A stretch of DNA of 64,000 nt, from positions 7,006,001-7,070,000 of the forward strand of contig CP108400.1 in assembly GCA_045039925.1 (NCBI GenBank), read 5' to 3'. Origin of the DNA: Yinghuangia sp045039925 (GTDB taxonomy: Bacteria; Actinomycetota; Actinomycetes; Streptomycetales; Streptomycetaceae). Within the stretch, counting starts at the first letter, position 1. Each line of letters starts with the position of its first letter. Below, one piece after another: positions 37,259 through 46,057 of this stretch. Under the pieces are notes generated by a model. That model saw nothing but the letters and a program-made list of their open reading frames with translations, was not told where the DNA came from and did not search any database. Both the position numbers and the translations under genes were made by a program.

Positions 37259-38221
37259 TCAGCGCTGGAGGCGGGTCATGGCCCGCCCCAGGCCGCCTAG
37301 CCAGCCCGCGGCGACGCGCAGGGCCGGGCCGCCCGGCAGGCCCGGGACGTGGTCCAGCAGCGGGGCCAGCGCCAGCAGCCCCGGCACGTTGTCGAGGCGC
37401 AGGTCGCGCTTCACGAGCAGTGGCGGCACCGAGCGGCGTCCGGCGGAGGCGTCCAGCAGCAGGGCCGCGGAACTCGCGCGGACCGCGGGGCCGGTGCTCT
37501 TCCCGGCCGGGACCGCCCGTACCGACCACCCGCCGCCGTCGGCCGCGAAGGCCCAGCCTCCGCCGGGGCCGACGAGGGCGCTCTCCGCGGTCAGGCCGTA
37601 CCGGGCGGCCAGCGCGCCGGTGATGTCGGCGAGTGCCAGCAGGCCCGCGTCGACCAGGGCCGGGTCCGCCTCCGGGGCACCGCAGGGGGCCAGGTCGGCG
37701 GCGTGCACGGCCAGTTCGTACGCGATGGCGCCCAACTGCGTCAGCAGCGGCACCGGGCCCACCTGCGAACCGGTGCGGGCGAGCCCGATGCCCTCCCGCC
37801 CCACCGCGTCGAACGCCGCCGCCAGGCGCGCCCGGCCGTCGTCGAGCGCGGCGAGGAGCTCCGCGGCGGTCGCGTCGCGGTGCGCGTCGACGAGTGCGGC
37901 GTTCGCGGCGTCCTGGTCGAGCGGCTCCGCCTCGGGGTCGCGGGTGCCGCGCGCCTCGGCCAGCAGGCGGGCGAGCAGCGGCTCGTCCGGCCACGACGCC
38001 AGGTGCGCGACGACGGCCCGGCCCGTCCAGCCGGGCAGGCGCGACGGTGCGTCGGGGTCGGCCCCGGCGGCGACGCCGCGGAACGCGTCCCAGGCCAGCA
38101 GGGCACGGGCGCGCTGCTCGGCGAGCGGGGTCGACGCGACGCCGAGTGCGGCACCCTCGGACGCGGGGCCGGGCGGGCCCGCCGGTTCGTACGGCCGTGC
38201 GGTCGTGGACATGACGTCCAT
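37259..38221 (-). CDS. Mycothiol-dependent maleylpyruvate isomerase-like (DinB-fold) protein
   Basis: This 320-residue protein has the N-terminal four-helix MDMPI/DinB-like domain (LLAWDAFRGVAAG, RLPGWTGRAVVAHLASW, LLARLLAEARG), in which a histidine set normally binds a divalent metal. Members include mycothiol S-transferases and maleylpyruvate isomerase. The visible His residues (VAHLASW, VDAHRDAT, ELAVHAADL) keep the usual pattern H-x-H-x-H. A C-terminal domain of about 100 residues includes AGKSTGPAVRASSAALLLDASAGR, an SCP2-like portion common in this family. ATG 38219-38221 has GGGA upstream. Its substrate is unknown. Confidence 0.75.
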   Translation of the reverse strand: MDVMSTTARPYEPAGPPGPASEGAALGVASTPLAEQRARALLAWDAFRGVAAGADPDAPSRLPGWTGRAVVAHLASWPDEPLLARLLAEARGTRDPEAEPLDQDAANAALVDAHRDATAAELLAALDDGRARLAAAFDAVGREGIGLARTGSQVGPVPLLTQLGAIAYELAVHAADLAPCGAPEADPALVDAGLLALADITGALAARYGLTAESALVGPGGGWAFAADGGGWSVRAVPAGKSTGPAVRASSAALLLDASAGRRSVPPLLVKRDLRLDNVPGLLALAPLLDHVPGLPGGPALRVAAGWLGGLGRAMTRLQR

Positions 38222-38352
38222 CTTTCCCGGGACATATCGCTGCCAAGCGGCCGGGCCGAACCGGTGCCCGGGCCGGGTGCCAGACTGTGGGTCGTGAAGC
38301 CCCGCCCGGGGCGCGACACCGTCACACCGCAGTTGGTCGAAAGGACGCACCA

Positions 38353-38811
38353 ATGGCCGTCGAGATCGGCAGCAAGGCCCCCGACTTCGAGCTGAAGGAC
38401 CAGCACGGGAGCGTCGTCAAGCTCTCGGACTTCCAGGGCAGCAAGAACGTCGTCCTGCTCTTCTACCCGTTCTCTTTCACCGGTGTGTGCACGGGCGAGC
38501 TGTGCGCGCTGCGCGACGAGCTGCCGACGTTCGTCAACGACGACGTGCAGCTGCTCGCGGTGTCGTGCGACTCGATGTTCACGCAGAAGGTCTTCGCCGA
38601 GAAGGAGGGCCTGGAGTACCCGGTGCTGTCCGACTTCTGGCCGCACGGCGCGGTCGCGCAGGCGTACGGCGTGTTCAACGAGGAGAAGGGCTGCGCGGTC
38701 CGCGGCACCTTCATCATCGGCAAGGACGGCGTCGTGCGCTGGAGCGTCGTCAACGCCCTGCCCGACGCGCGCGACCTGAACGAGTACGTCAAGGCGCTCG
38801 GCACCCTCTGA
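38353..38811 (+). CDS. Peroxiredoxin, AhpE-type
   Basis: This 152-residue thiol peroxidase reduces hydroperoxides or peroxynitrite. The peroxidatic Cys lies in FTGVCTGELC (Cys 46), preceded by FYPFSFT with the conserved Pro/Thr. A second Cys (51) sits at the resolving position, and LRDELPTF and TFIIGKDGVVRW are standard. Electrons in actinobacteria may come from mycoredoxin and mycothiol. ATG 38353 follows AAAGGA. It neighbours the TerD stress genes on the same strand, about 200 bases upstream of the first one. Confidence 0.92.
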   Translation: MAVEIGSKAPDFELKDQHGSVVKLSDFQGSKNVVLLFYPFSFTGVCTGELCALRDELPTFVNDDVQLLAVSCDSMFTQKVFAEKEGLEYPVLSDFWPHGAVAQAYGVFNEEKGCAVRGTFIIGKDGVVRWSVVNALPDARDLNEYVKALGTL

Positions 38812-38847
38812 GACACCCTCTGAGACACCGCTGCGGCGCACTCACAG

Positions 38848-38970
38848 GTGCTCCGGAATTCCGGAGATCCCTCGGCTTTGGGAACGACACCGGCCAGATC
38901 ATGCCGTGGTCAGGAACTCGTGACTAGGATCGGATCGTTGTCCAGCCGTACACGGCAAATTCCGGAGCAC
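38848..38970 (+). promoter_or_regulatory. Paired AATTCCGGAG palindromic sites upstream of terD
   Basis: CTCCGGAATTCCGGAG (38851-38866) is a perfect 16-base palindrome. Its left part, GTGCTCCGGAATT (38848-38860), recurs inverted as AATTCCGGAGCAC at 38958-38970, about 40 bases before the terD start. The paired sites between the peroxiredoxin and the Ter genes suggest cooperative repressor or activator binding. The factor is unknown. Confidence 0.55.
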
Positions 38971-39008
38971 CGCCACCGCGGCGAGCTCCACGATCTTATG
39001 GAGGACTC

Positions 39009-39584
39009 GTGGGAGTCAGCCTGAGCAAGGGCGGCAACGTCTCCCTGACCAAGGAGGCCCCGGGCCTTACGGCCGTCCTGGTCGGCCTGGGCTGGGACGT
39101 CCGTACGACCACCGGTCAGGACTTCGACCTCGACGCCAGCGCGATTCTGCTCAACGCCGGCGGGAAGACCCTGTCCGACGGGCACTTCGTGTTCTTCAAC
39201 AACCTCAAGAGCCCGGACGGCTCCGTCGAGCACACCGGCGACAACCTCACCGGTGAGGGCGAGGGCGACGACGAGGCCATCAAGGTCAGCCTCGCGACCG
39301 TCCCCGCCGACGTCGAGCGCATCGTGTTCCCGGTGTCGATCTACGACGCCGAGACGCGCCAGCAGTCGTTCGGCCAGGTCCGCAACGCGTTCATCCGCAT
39401 CGTGAACCAGGCGGACAACAACGAGCTGGCCCGGTACGACCTCACCGAGGACGCCTCGACCGAGACCGCCATGGTCTTCGGCGAGCTGTACCGCAGCGGT
39501 GCCGAGTGGAAGTTCCGCGCGGTCGGCCAGGGCTACGCGTCGGGCCTGCGCGGTATCGCGCAGGACTTCGGCGTGAACGTCTGA
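39009..39584 (+). CDS. terD: TerD-family stress protein (first copy)
   Basis: This 191-residue TerD-domain protein is associated with tellurite, phage and calcium-related stress responses. It binds calcium through conserved acidic loops, here DFDLDASA and the stretch EHTGDNLTGEGEGDDE. It opens with MGVSLSKGGNVSLTKEAPGL and ends with KFRAVGQGYASGLRGI, both classic. The start is GTG 39009 with GGAGGA three bases upstream. The second copy at 39749 shares nearly all motifs, so these are tandem paralogues about 165 bases apart with a terminator between them. Confidence 0.95.
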   Translation: MGVSLSKGGNVSLTKEAPGLTAVLVGLGWDVRTTTGQDFDLDASAILLNAGGKTLSDGHFVFFNNLKSPDGSVEHTGDNLTGEGEGDDEAIKVSLATVPADVERIVFPVSIYDAETRQQSFGQVRNAFIRIVNQADNNELARYDLTEDASTETAMVFGELYRSGAEWKFRAVGQGYASGLRGIAQDFGVNV

Positions 39585-39601
39585 CGAACAAACGCCTTGA
39601 A

Positions 39602-39632
39602 GACGCCCGCCGGCCCCGAGCCGGCGGGCGTC
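39602..39632 (+). terminator. Terminator between the two terD genes
   Basis: GACGCCCGCCGGC (39602-39614) pairs with GCCGGCGGGCGTC (39620-39632) across the five-base loop CCCGA, 18 bases after the first TerD stop. The second copy therefore probably has its own promoter. Confidence 0.85.
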
Positions 39633-39748
39633 ACGCGTTGTGGCGCGCATTGCCGAGGGATATCCCTTGAAGCTCATCAGGGGTCGAGACGCGGCATACC
39701 ACTGCTGACTACGCTTCGACCGGGGACTATGCGAAGCAGGAGGAATAC

Positions 39749-40327
39749 ATGGGGGTCACCCTCGCCAAGGGCGGCAATGTCTCGCTCACCAAGGCCGCTC
39801 CGAATCTGACCACCGTGCTGGTGGGTCTGGGCTGGGACGCACGGGCCACCACGGGCGCGTCGTTCGACCTGGACGCCAGCGCCCTGCTGTGCGGCGCGGC
39901 GGGCAAGGTGCTGGGCGACGACTACTTCGTCTTCTACAACAACCTGAAGAGCCCCGAGGGTTCGGTGGAGCACACCGGCGACAACCTGACCGGTGAGGGC
40001 GAGGGCGACGACGAGGTCCTCATGGTCGACCTCACGCTCGTTCCGCAGACGGTCGAAAAGGTCGTCTTCCCGGTTTCGATCTACGACGCCGAGACGCGGG
40101 GCCAGACTTTCGGACAGGTCCGCAACGCGTACATCCGCATCGTGAATCAGGCGGACGGAAACGAGCTTGCGCGCTACGACTTGACGGAGGATGCGTCAAG
40201 CGAGACTGCCATGATCTTTGGAGAACTTTACCGTTACCAGGGGGAGTGGAAGTTCCGCGCAGTAGGCCAGGGGTACGCTTCGGGGCTGCGGGGCATCGCC
40301 CTGGACTTCGGGGTCAGCGTGCAGTGA
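39749..40327 (+). CDS. terD: TerD-family stress protein (second copy)
   Basis: This 192-residue TerD protein is a tandem paralogue of the preceding gene. The calcium-binding elements SFDLDASA, SVEHTGDNLTGEGEGDDE and the ending GYASGLRGIALDFGV are conserved. ATG 39749 follows AGGAGGA. It differs from the first copy by a cysteine in SALLCGAAGK and a more hydrophobic middle. The codon use includes some less GC-rich triplets (for example around 40140-40220), unlike its neighbour. Its product probably sits at the inner membrane face together with TerC. Confidence 0.95.
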   Translation: MGVTLAKGGNVSLTKAAPNLTTVLVGLGWDARATTGASFDLDASALLCGAAGKVLGDDYFVFYNNLKSPEGSVEHTGDNLTGEGEGDDEVLMVDLTLVPQTVEKVVFPVSIYDAETRGQTFGQVRNAYIRIVNQADGNELARYDLTEDASSETAMIFGELYRYQGEWKFRAVGQGYASGLRGIALDFGVSVQ

Positions 40328-40442
40328 TCGGTCCGGTCGAGGGCCGGTCGCCGCGGTGACCGGCCCTCCGCTGTTTTCGGGCCCGGAGCCCGCACCCGCG
40401 CAATCGCCCGACAGTCTGGACTAGGAAAGGGACTCCTGCCCC

Positions 40443-41636
40443 GTGTTGCTCCGTACCTTCGGCTGGTCGTTCGGCGTCACCATCGCCGGCCTGGCCTTGG
40501 CTTTCATTCTTTGGGGGTGGGAGGGCTTCGCGGTCGTTGCGATCCTGTCCATCCTGGAGATCTCCCTGTCCTTCGACAACGCGGTGGTCAACGCCAGCGT
40601 GCTGGCGAAGATGAACGCGTTCTGGCAGAAGATCTTCCTCACCATCGGCATTCTCATCGCCGTATTCGGCATGCGCCTGGTCTTCCCGCTCCTCATCGTC
40701 GGCATCACGGCGAAGCTGGGGCCGATCGAGACGATCGACCTGGCCATCAACGACAAGGACGAATACGAGCGCCTGGTCACCGCCGCGCACCCGTCCATCG
40801 CGGCGTTCGGCGGCATCTTCCTGCTCATGATCTTCCTCGACTTCATCTTCGAGGACCGGGAGCACAAGTGGCTCTCGTGGCTGGAGAAGCCGCTCGCCCG
40901 CCTCGGCAAGCTCGACGTCCTCTCGGTCCTCGTGGCCCTGGGCACGCTGCTGGTCGTCGCGACCACCTACGGCGGCGAGGCGCTGGTCGGCGACCACGAA
41001 ACGGCCGACAAAACAGCCACGGTCCTCATCTCCGGTCTCCTGGGCCTGATCACCTATCTGATCGTCGGCGGTCTATCCGAACACTTCGAGAACAAACTCG
41101 AAGAGGGTGACGAGGAGGACGCCGAGGAGGCCGCTGGAGCCGAGGGGGCCGAGGAGGCCGAGGGGGCCGGGAAGTCGGGCGAAGGCGCGACGCAGAACGG
41201 CAACCGCCAGCTCGTCGGGCTCGCCGGCAAGGCCGCGTTCTTCCTGTTCCTCTACCTCGAAGTCCTCGACGCGTCGTTCTCGTTCGACGGCGTCATCGGG
41301 GCCTTCGCCATCACCAACGACATCTTCGAGATGGCGCTCGGCCTCGGCATCGGCGCGATGTACGTCCGGTCGCTGACCGTGTACCTCGTCCGCAAGGGCA
41401 CGCTCGACGACTACGTCTACCTGGAGCACGGCGCGCACTACGCGATCGGCGCGCTCGCGATCATCCTGCTGGTCACCATCGGCCAGCACATCAACGAGGT
41501 GGTCACCGGCGTCATCGGCGTCGCGCTGATCGGCCTGGCCTTCTGGTCCTCGGTGGTGCGCAACCGCAGGATCGGCCATGAACCAGGAAAAAATAACGGG
41601 CAGGGCGCGGAACCGGAAGTCGAGGCGAAGGTCTGA
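40443..41636 (+). CDS. TerC/DUF475-family membrane protein
   Basis: This 397-residue integral membrane protein has about nine to ten membrane segments and belongs to the TerC superfamily, DUF475 branch. The paired acidic motifs expected for metal handling are EISLSFDNAVVNASVL near residue 40 and LEVLDASFSFDGVIGAF after the middle. The two halves are joined by a strongly acidic low-complexity loop of Glu/Gly/Ala. TerC proteins partner TerD in a membrane metal-stress complex and may export manganese or calcium. The start is GTG 40443. It follows the second TerD gene by about 115 bases in the same direction. Confidence 0.9.
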   Translation: MLLRTFGWSFGVTIAGLALAFILWGWEGFAVVAILSILEISLSFDNAVVNASVLAKMNAFWQKIFLTIGILIAVFGMRLVFPLLIVGITAKLGPIETIDLAINDKDEYERLVTAAHPSIAAFGGIFLLMIFLDFIFEDREHKWLSWLEKPLARLGKLDVLSVLVALGTLLVVATTYGGEALVGDHETADKTATVLISGLLGLITYLIVGGLSEHFENKLEEGDEEDAEEAAGAEGAEEAEGAGKSGEGATQNGNRQLVGLAGKAAFFLFLYLEVLDASFSFDGVIGAFAITNDIFEMALGLGIGAMYVRSLTVYLVRKGTLDDYVYLEHGAHYAIGALAIILLVTIGQHINEVVTGVIGVALIGLAFWSSVVRNRRIGHEPGKNNGQGAEPEVEAKV

Positions 41637-41653
41637 TCCGCAGTCGGACCCGC

Positions 41654-41676
41654 CGTCGGACCCTTCGGGTCCGACG
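41654..41676 (+). terminator. Hairpin after the TerC gene
   Basis: CGTCGGACCC (41654-41663) pairs perfectly with GGGTCCGACG (41667-41676) across the TTC loop, 18 bases after the stop codon. There is no T tract. Confidence 0.7.
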
Positions 41677-41809
41677 AGGCCCGGCCTACCGAAACGTTCG
41701 GTCGGCCGGCCCGGCGAAGGGCCCTGCCCGGCCCCTGACGCACTGATGCGAGAGCCCTGACGGGTCCCGGGAAGGCGTACGGGAACCCGTACGGAAAGCC
41801 CTACGCGAA

Positions 41810-41857
41810 AGCCGTACCGCACGCGCAGCCACACGGCGCGTGCGGTACGGCTATTTT
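41810..41857 (+). terminator. Strong rho-independent terminator with T tract
   Basis: AGCCGTACCGCACGCG (41810-41825) pairs with CGCGTGCGGTACGGCT (41837-41852), followed by ATTTTTG. This is rare for such GC-rich DNA and insulates the next Ter gene from terC. Confidence 0.9.
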
Positions 41858-41909
41858 TGTGGCTACACCGTCACTGCACGCGGTGGGTCGCACGGGCGGG
41901 GAGGGCGCA

Positions 41910-42596
41910 ATGCCGTTGTTCGGTCGGCAACAGGGGCTGGTCGGTGAGACGGACTCGGGCAGCCACAAGGTCACGCTGACCCGGAGTTCGCCGGAGGTGT
42001 CGCTGACGCGGCAGGGGTCCGCGACCGGGACGCTGCGGGTCAACCTGCACTGGAACCAGTTCTACGAGGAGCCGCCCGCGAAGCCGCGCGGCGGGCTCTT
42101 CCGCCCGCTCCAGGTCGACTCGCCGCCGCTGCCGCAGAAGATCGACCTGGACCTCGGGTGCATGTGGGAGCTGTCGGACGGCTCCAAGGGTGTCGTCCAG
42201 GCGCTGGGCAACCTCTACGGGGACTTCAACCAGGCTCCGTACGTGCGCCTCGACCACGACGACCGGACCGGCTCGGCGTCGGGCGAGACGATGTTCATCA
42301 ACCTCGACCAGACCAGGCTGTTCAAGCGGCTGCTGATCTTCGTCTACATCTACGACGGCACCCCGGCGTTCGACCAGGCGAACGGCGTCGTCAGCCTGTT
42401 CCCGAACGCGGGCCGCCCGATCGAGGTGCGCCTCGACGACCGCTCGGCGGGCGCGCGTACGTGTGCGGTAGCGCTGCTGGAGAACCACGGCGACGACATG
42501 ACCGTACGGCGAGTTGTGCGGTACATCGACGGCTTCCAGGCCGAACTGGACCGCGCGTTCGGCTGGGGCCTGGTCTGGGCGCGCGGTTACAAGTAG
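41910..42596 (+). CDS. TerA/TerD-like stress protein
   Basis: This 228-residue protein has the TerD/TerA-type beta sandwich. It starts MPLFGRQQGLV, then HKVTLTRSSPEVSLTRQ, IDLDLGCMWELSDGSKG, YVRLDHDDRTG and SGETMFINL, and ends with AFGWGLVWARGYK. The calcium-binding acidic residues in LDLGCMWELSDG are partly retained. ATG 41910 follows GGGGAGGG; the longer frame before it overlaps the terminator. It lies between the TerC gene and the convergent proline-rich TerD protein. Confidence 0.85.
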   Translation: MPLFGRQQGLVGETDSGSHKVTLTRSSPEVSLTRQGSATGTLRVNLHWNQFYEEPPAKPRGGLFRPLQVDSPPLPQKIDLDLGCMWELSDGSKGVVQALGNLYGDFNQAPYVRLDHDDRTGSASGETMFINLDQTRLFKRLLIFVYIYDGTPAFDQANGVVSLFPNAGRPIEVRLDDRSAGARTCAVALLENHGDDMTVRRVVRYIDGFQAELDRAFGWGLVWARGYK

Positions 42597-42665
42597 CGCG
42601 CGGCGGGATCGGTCGGCGGATGCTTGGGCCGGGGCCGTCGCATCCGCGTGCTCGTTGGTGTCGGT

Positions 42666-44222
42666 CTACTGGAACTGCGGGCCCTGGGGCGGGGAGTTGA
42701 GCCACTGGGTCTGCGGGGGGTGTCCGGTCGGGCCGGGCGGCGGCTGGATGTGGCCTTGTGGCGCGTGCCCTTGACCCGGGTGCGACTGGCCGGGGTGAGC
42801 CTGACCCGGATGCGGCTGACCCTGCTGGGGCGACATCTGGTGGGGCTGGCCCTGATACGGGTGGTGCCCGGGACCCGAACCCGGACCGGACCCCGGGGCC
42901 GACCCGGGGCCGGAGCCCGGCTGGGAACCGCCGGGGTGCTGGGCCGCGGCGCCCACGGCGTACTGCGGGCCGCCCTGCGGCATGCGCATGACTCCGGGCG
43001 GCGTCGGCAGCGCGGAACCCGGCGTGCTGCCGCCGGGCCCGCTCGCACCGGGAGGTGTGCCCAGCGTGGGCGGCGGCGGTACGTGCGCCCCTTGCGACGG
43101 CGTCTGCGGGAAGCCTGAGCCGCCCAGGGGCGTGTGCGGCCCCGGCGGCGGAGGGATCGGCGCGCCGCCGTACGGCGTCTGGGGGCCCGTGGCGCCGGCG
43201 GACGCGCCTCCGGGGGCGGCCGGAGCGCCCGCGCCCGGCCTCCCGGGCGACGCGGGCAGCGGCGGTGGATCTTCGGGCAGCGACGCGGGCAACAGCGCGG
43301 TCGGGGCCAGGTCGCCCGGCGGCGTCGGGGTACTCGGCCTGCCGGACCCGGGACCGGAGAGCCCCGGCCTGCCGGACCCCGGCCGGGCGGCACCCGGCCC
43401 GGCGGCACCCGGACCTGACGACGCGGGCTGCGGCGTCGGCGGGTTCGGACCGGCCGTGGTCGGCGCCGGAGTGGGCCACGGCGACGCGGCGGCCGCCGCC
43501 TGACCGCCCGGGGACCCGGCGCCCGGCCGCGCCGAGGCCGGAGAGCCGTGTGCGGAGCCTTGCGCAGGCGAAGCCGCCGCCGGGCGCGCGCCAGCAGGAG
43601 AGGACGCGGGAGCCGCGTTCTGCGGCGTCCGCGACGGCCTCGCCGCAGGCCCAGGCCCAGGAGCCGGCGCCGCCACAGGCGGCTCCGGCTCGTCGTCGAC
43701 GTTGATGCCGTAGTCCGTCGCAAGGGCCGCGAGCCCGGCGTCGTACCCCTGGCCGATCGCGCGGAACTTCCACTGGTCGTTGCGCAGGTAGATCTCGCCG
43801 AACACGAACGCCGTCTCGGTCGTGGCCCCCGCGATCGGGAAATTGAGGAGTTCGCGCCCGCCCACCGCGTCGAAGACGCGCAGGATCAGGCCCGGCACCG
43901 CGCTCACCCGTCCGCCGTCCGCGGAACCGGCCACCACGACACGCGTGATGCCCGCCTCCAGGCCCTTCACGTCCACCCGGAAGGCATCCGAACAGCCGGA
44001 CGGCGCCACGACCTTGTCGCCGTGCACAACCGCCCCCGAAGGGTGGCTGGGCTGGTTGTAGAACACGAAGTCGGCGTCGCTGCGCACGCGCCCGTCGTCG
44101 CCGAGCAGCAGCGCCGAGCAGTCGATGTCCGGAACCCCCGGACCGGTGCGCCATTCCAGGACGACCCGGACCGAGTCCGCGCCCAGGACCGTGTTCGCGC
44201 CCTTGGTCATCACCTGCGTCAT
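42666..44222 (-). CDS. TerD-domain protein with long Pro/Gly/Ala-rich C-terminal tail
   Basis: Residues 1 to about 180 form a TerD domain (MTKGANTVLG, DIDCSALLL, DFVFYNQPSHPSGAV, WKFRAIGQGYDAGLAAL). The usual TGEGEGDDE calcium loop is weak, replaced by KVVAPSGCSDAF. The remaining 330 residues or so are low complexity: Pro/Ala/Gly/Ser, then His/Gln/Pro-rich with HPGQ repeats. The tail ends with SPPQGPQFQ. Such tails are usually disordered and may serve as a phase-separating or scaffold segment. ATG 44220-44222 is preceded by AGGATGGG; a second ATG lies four codons on. It is divergent from the metabolic operon starting at 44657. Confidence 0.88.
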   Translation of the reverse strand: MTQVMTKGANTVLGADSVRVVLEWRTGPGVPDIDCSALLLGDDGRVRSDADFVFYNQPSHPSGAVVHGDKVVAPSGCSDAFRVDVKGLEAGITRVVVAGSADGGRVSAVPGLILRVFDAVGGRELLNFPIAGATTETAFVFGEIYLRNDQWKFRAIGQGYDAGLAALATDYGINVDDEPEPPVAAPAPGPGPAARPSRTPQNAAPASSPAGARPAAASPAQGSAHGSPASARPGAGSPGGQAAAAASPWPTPAPTTAGPNPPTPQPASSGPGAAGPGAARPGSGRPGLSGPGSGRPSTPTPPGDLAPTALLPASLPEDPPPLPASPGRPGAGAPAAPGGASAGATGPQTPYGGAPIPPPPGPHTPLGGSGFPQTPSQGAHVPPPPTLGTPPGASGPGGSTPGSALPTPPGVMRMPQGGPQYAVGAAAQHPGGSQPGSGPGSAPGSGPGSGPGHHPYQGQPHQMSPQQGQPHPGQAHPGQSHPGQGHAPQGHIQPPPGPTGHPPQTQWLNSPPQGPQFQ

Positions 44223-44656
44223 GCGCCCATCCTGCCCGCTTCCGCACCCGGCACTCAACGCGGACGACCCGGCGCGGCGGGGGAACCGGCAGGGCCCTGC
44301 CGTTCGTTATCCGGAAAGCGCGGCCCGTTCTGTGCCAGTGTTACAGGCGTTTCCGGGCCGCTACGTTGTGTGACCACGGGCAAGGGCACGCATTCCCGCC
44401 AGGCATTTCGCCCTCGGGGTGGACGAAGACCCTCCGGATTGGACCGCGTGTGTCACGTCTGTGACAAGCCCGTGAACGTCTGACGCATGCAACCTGAGGG
44501 ATCTTCTGTCATTTTGCTTTTCGGTTACCGTATGTGTGCCTGCCGGGATTCCCGGTTGGGCGCGACCGCGCCAAGGGGCGCGAAACATGTCCCGCAACCG
44601 CAGCCGCGCGCGGGGGACGCGCCCGTACCGGATACCCGACAGCAAGGGGGAACACG
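44223..44656. promoter_or_regulatory. Shared upstream region of divergent Ter genes
   Basis: This 434-base non-coding spacer lies between the TerD-tail gene and the CitE-like operon. The plus strand stays open from 44534 into the lyase, but that extension is Arg-rich with no ribosome site. A less GC-rich patch (about 44490-44540, CATTTTGCTTTTCGGTTACC) is the likely promoter of the operon. No palindrome of note was found. Confidence 0.45.
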
Positions 44657-46057
44657 ATGCGCCACTTCGCCTTCCTGGATGACCAGGAGCTGAAGCACTT
44701 GTTCCACCGACCGCCGCAGGAGTTCGGCCGCGATTCGGAACCGGCCGTACTGGCTGCGGCGCTCGGCGCGACGCTCTACAGCCCCGCCACCCGTACGACT
44801 CTCGCCGCCGACATCGCCAAGCAGGCGGCGCGCGGCGTCACGTCCATGGTGCTGTGCCTAGAGGACGCCATCGACGACCGCGACGTCGAGATGGGCGAGC
44901 ACAATCTCGTCGCGCAACTGACCGAGCACGCGGAGTCCGGGGCCAAGGGGCCGCTGCTCTTCGTCCGGGTGCGCGCACCCGAGCAGATCACCGACCTCAC
45001 CGAGCGCCTGGGGTCGTCCCTGTCCGCCCTCACGGGCTTTGTCATGCCCAAGTTCGAGCCGGACAGCGGTGCCCGCTACCTCAAGGCCCTGGTCGAGGCG
45101 AGCCTGGACAGCGGACGGCGCCTCCTGGGCATGCCGGTGCTGGAGTCGCCGTGCATCGCGTACCTCGAGTACCGCCAGCGCATGCTGACCGAGCTGTCGA
45201 CGCTGATCCAGGCGCACCGCGAGCACATCCTCGCGGTGCGGATAGGGGCCACGGACTTCGCGTCGGCGTACGCGCTGCGCCGCTCGCGCGACCTGACGGC
45301 GTACGACGTGCACCTGGTCGCCGGCCTGATCGCGGACATCGTCAACGTCTTCGGACGCTCCGACGGCACCGGCTATGTGATCTCCGGGCCGGTGTGGGAG
45401 TACTTCCCGCAGGGCGAGCGACTCTTCAAGCCGCAGCTGCGCCGGTCTCCGTTCGCGGAGGCCGAGGACCCGGACGAGGCGGTCGCGCTGCGCTCGCGCC
45501 TGATCTCGGCGGACCTCGACGGCCTGATCCGCGAGCTGGAGCTCGACAAGGCCAACGGCCTGCTCGGCAAGACCGCGATCCACCCGAGCCACGTGGCGGT
45601 CATCCACGCGATGTCGGTGGTGACGCACGAGGAGTTCAGCGACGCGTCGGACATCCTCGCGGAGAGCGCCTCGGGCGGCGGTGTGCTGCGTTCGGCGTAC
45701 ACGAACAAGATGAACGAGGTGAAGCCGCACCGCGCGTGGGCCGAGGCCGTCATGCGGCGTGCCGGGGCGTTCGGGGTGGCCGCGGAAGAGGTCAGCTTCG
45801 TGGACCTGCTCGCGGCGACGGCGAACGCCCAGGCGGGCTGGACGCAGGCGACCTTCGGGGAAGCGATGGCGCAGGGGCCGGTACGGGCGGTCGTGGCACC
45901 GCGGTACCGCGACGACCCGGATCACGGCGAGCTGCACCGCGGCGGCGCCGCCGGTGACGGCCTGGGGCGTGACGACCTCGGCCGTGGTGGCCTGGGCCGC
46001 GACGATCTGGGCCGCGACCTGGGCCGTGGTGACGTGAACGGGGGCGGGCCGGCGTGA
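44657..46057 (+). CDS. HpcH/HpaI aldolase / CitE-like lyase of the Ter-associated module
   Basis: This 466-residue enzyme of the malate/citrate-lyase-beta superfamily has a TIM-barrel with carboxylate and Mg sites in LCLEDAIDDRDVEMGE, VMPKFEP and ISGPVWEYFPQG. C-C bond cleavage or formation on a CoA or acyl substrate is the family reaction. Related CitE-like genes are fused to or sit beside Ter clusters in actinobacteria. The last 40 residues hold degenerate GRDDLGRGGLGRDDLGRD repeats and look disordered. GGGGGA precedes ATG 44657. It overlaps the next gene's GTG (46054-46057) and starts the four-gene operon. Confidence 0.85.
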   Translation: MRHFAFLDDQELKHLFHRPPQEFGRDSEPAVLAAALGATLYSPATRTTLAADIAKQAARGVTSMVLCLEDAIDDRDVEMGEHNLVAQLTEHAESGAKGPLLFVRVRAPEQITDLTERLGSSLSALTGFVMPKFEPDSGARYLKALVEASLDSGRRLLGMPVLESPCIAYLEYRQRMLTELSTLIQAHREHILAVRIGATDFASAYALRRSRDLTAYDVHLVAGLIADIVNVFGRSDGTGYVISGPVWEYFPQGERLFKPQLRRSPFAEAEDPDEAVALRSRLISADLDGLIRELELDKANGLLGKTAIHPSHVAVIHAMSVVTHEEFSDASDILAESASGGGVLRSAYTNKMNEVKPHRAWAEAVMRRAGAFGVAAEEVSFVDLLAATANAQAGWTQATFGEAMAQGPVRAVVAPRYRDDPDHGELHRGGAAGDGLGRDDLGRGGLGRDDLGRDLGRGDVNGGGPA

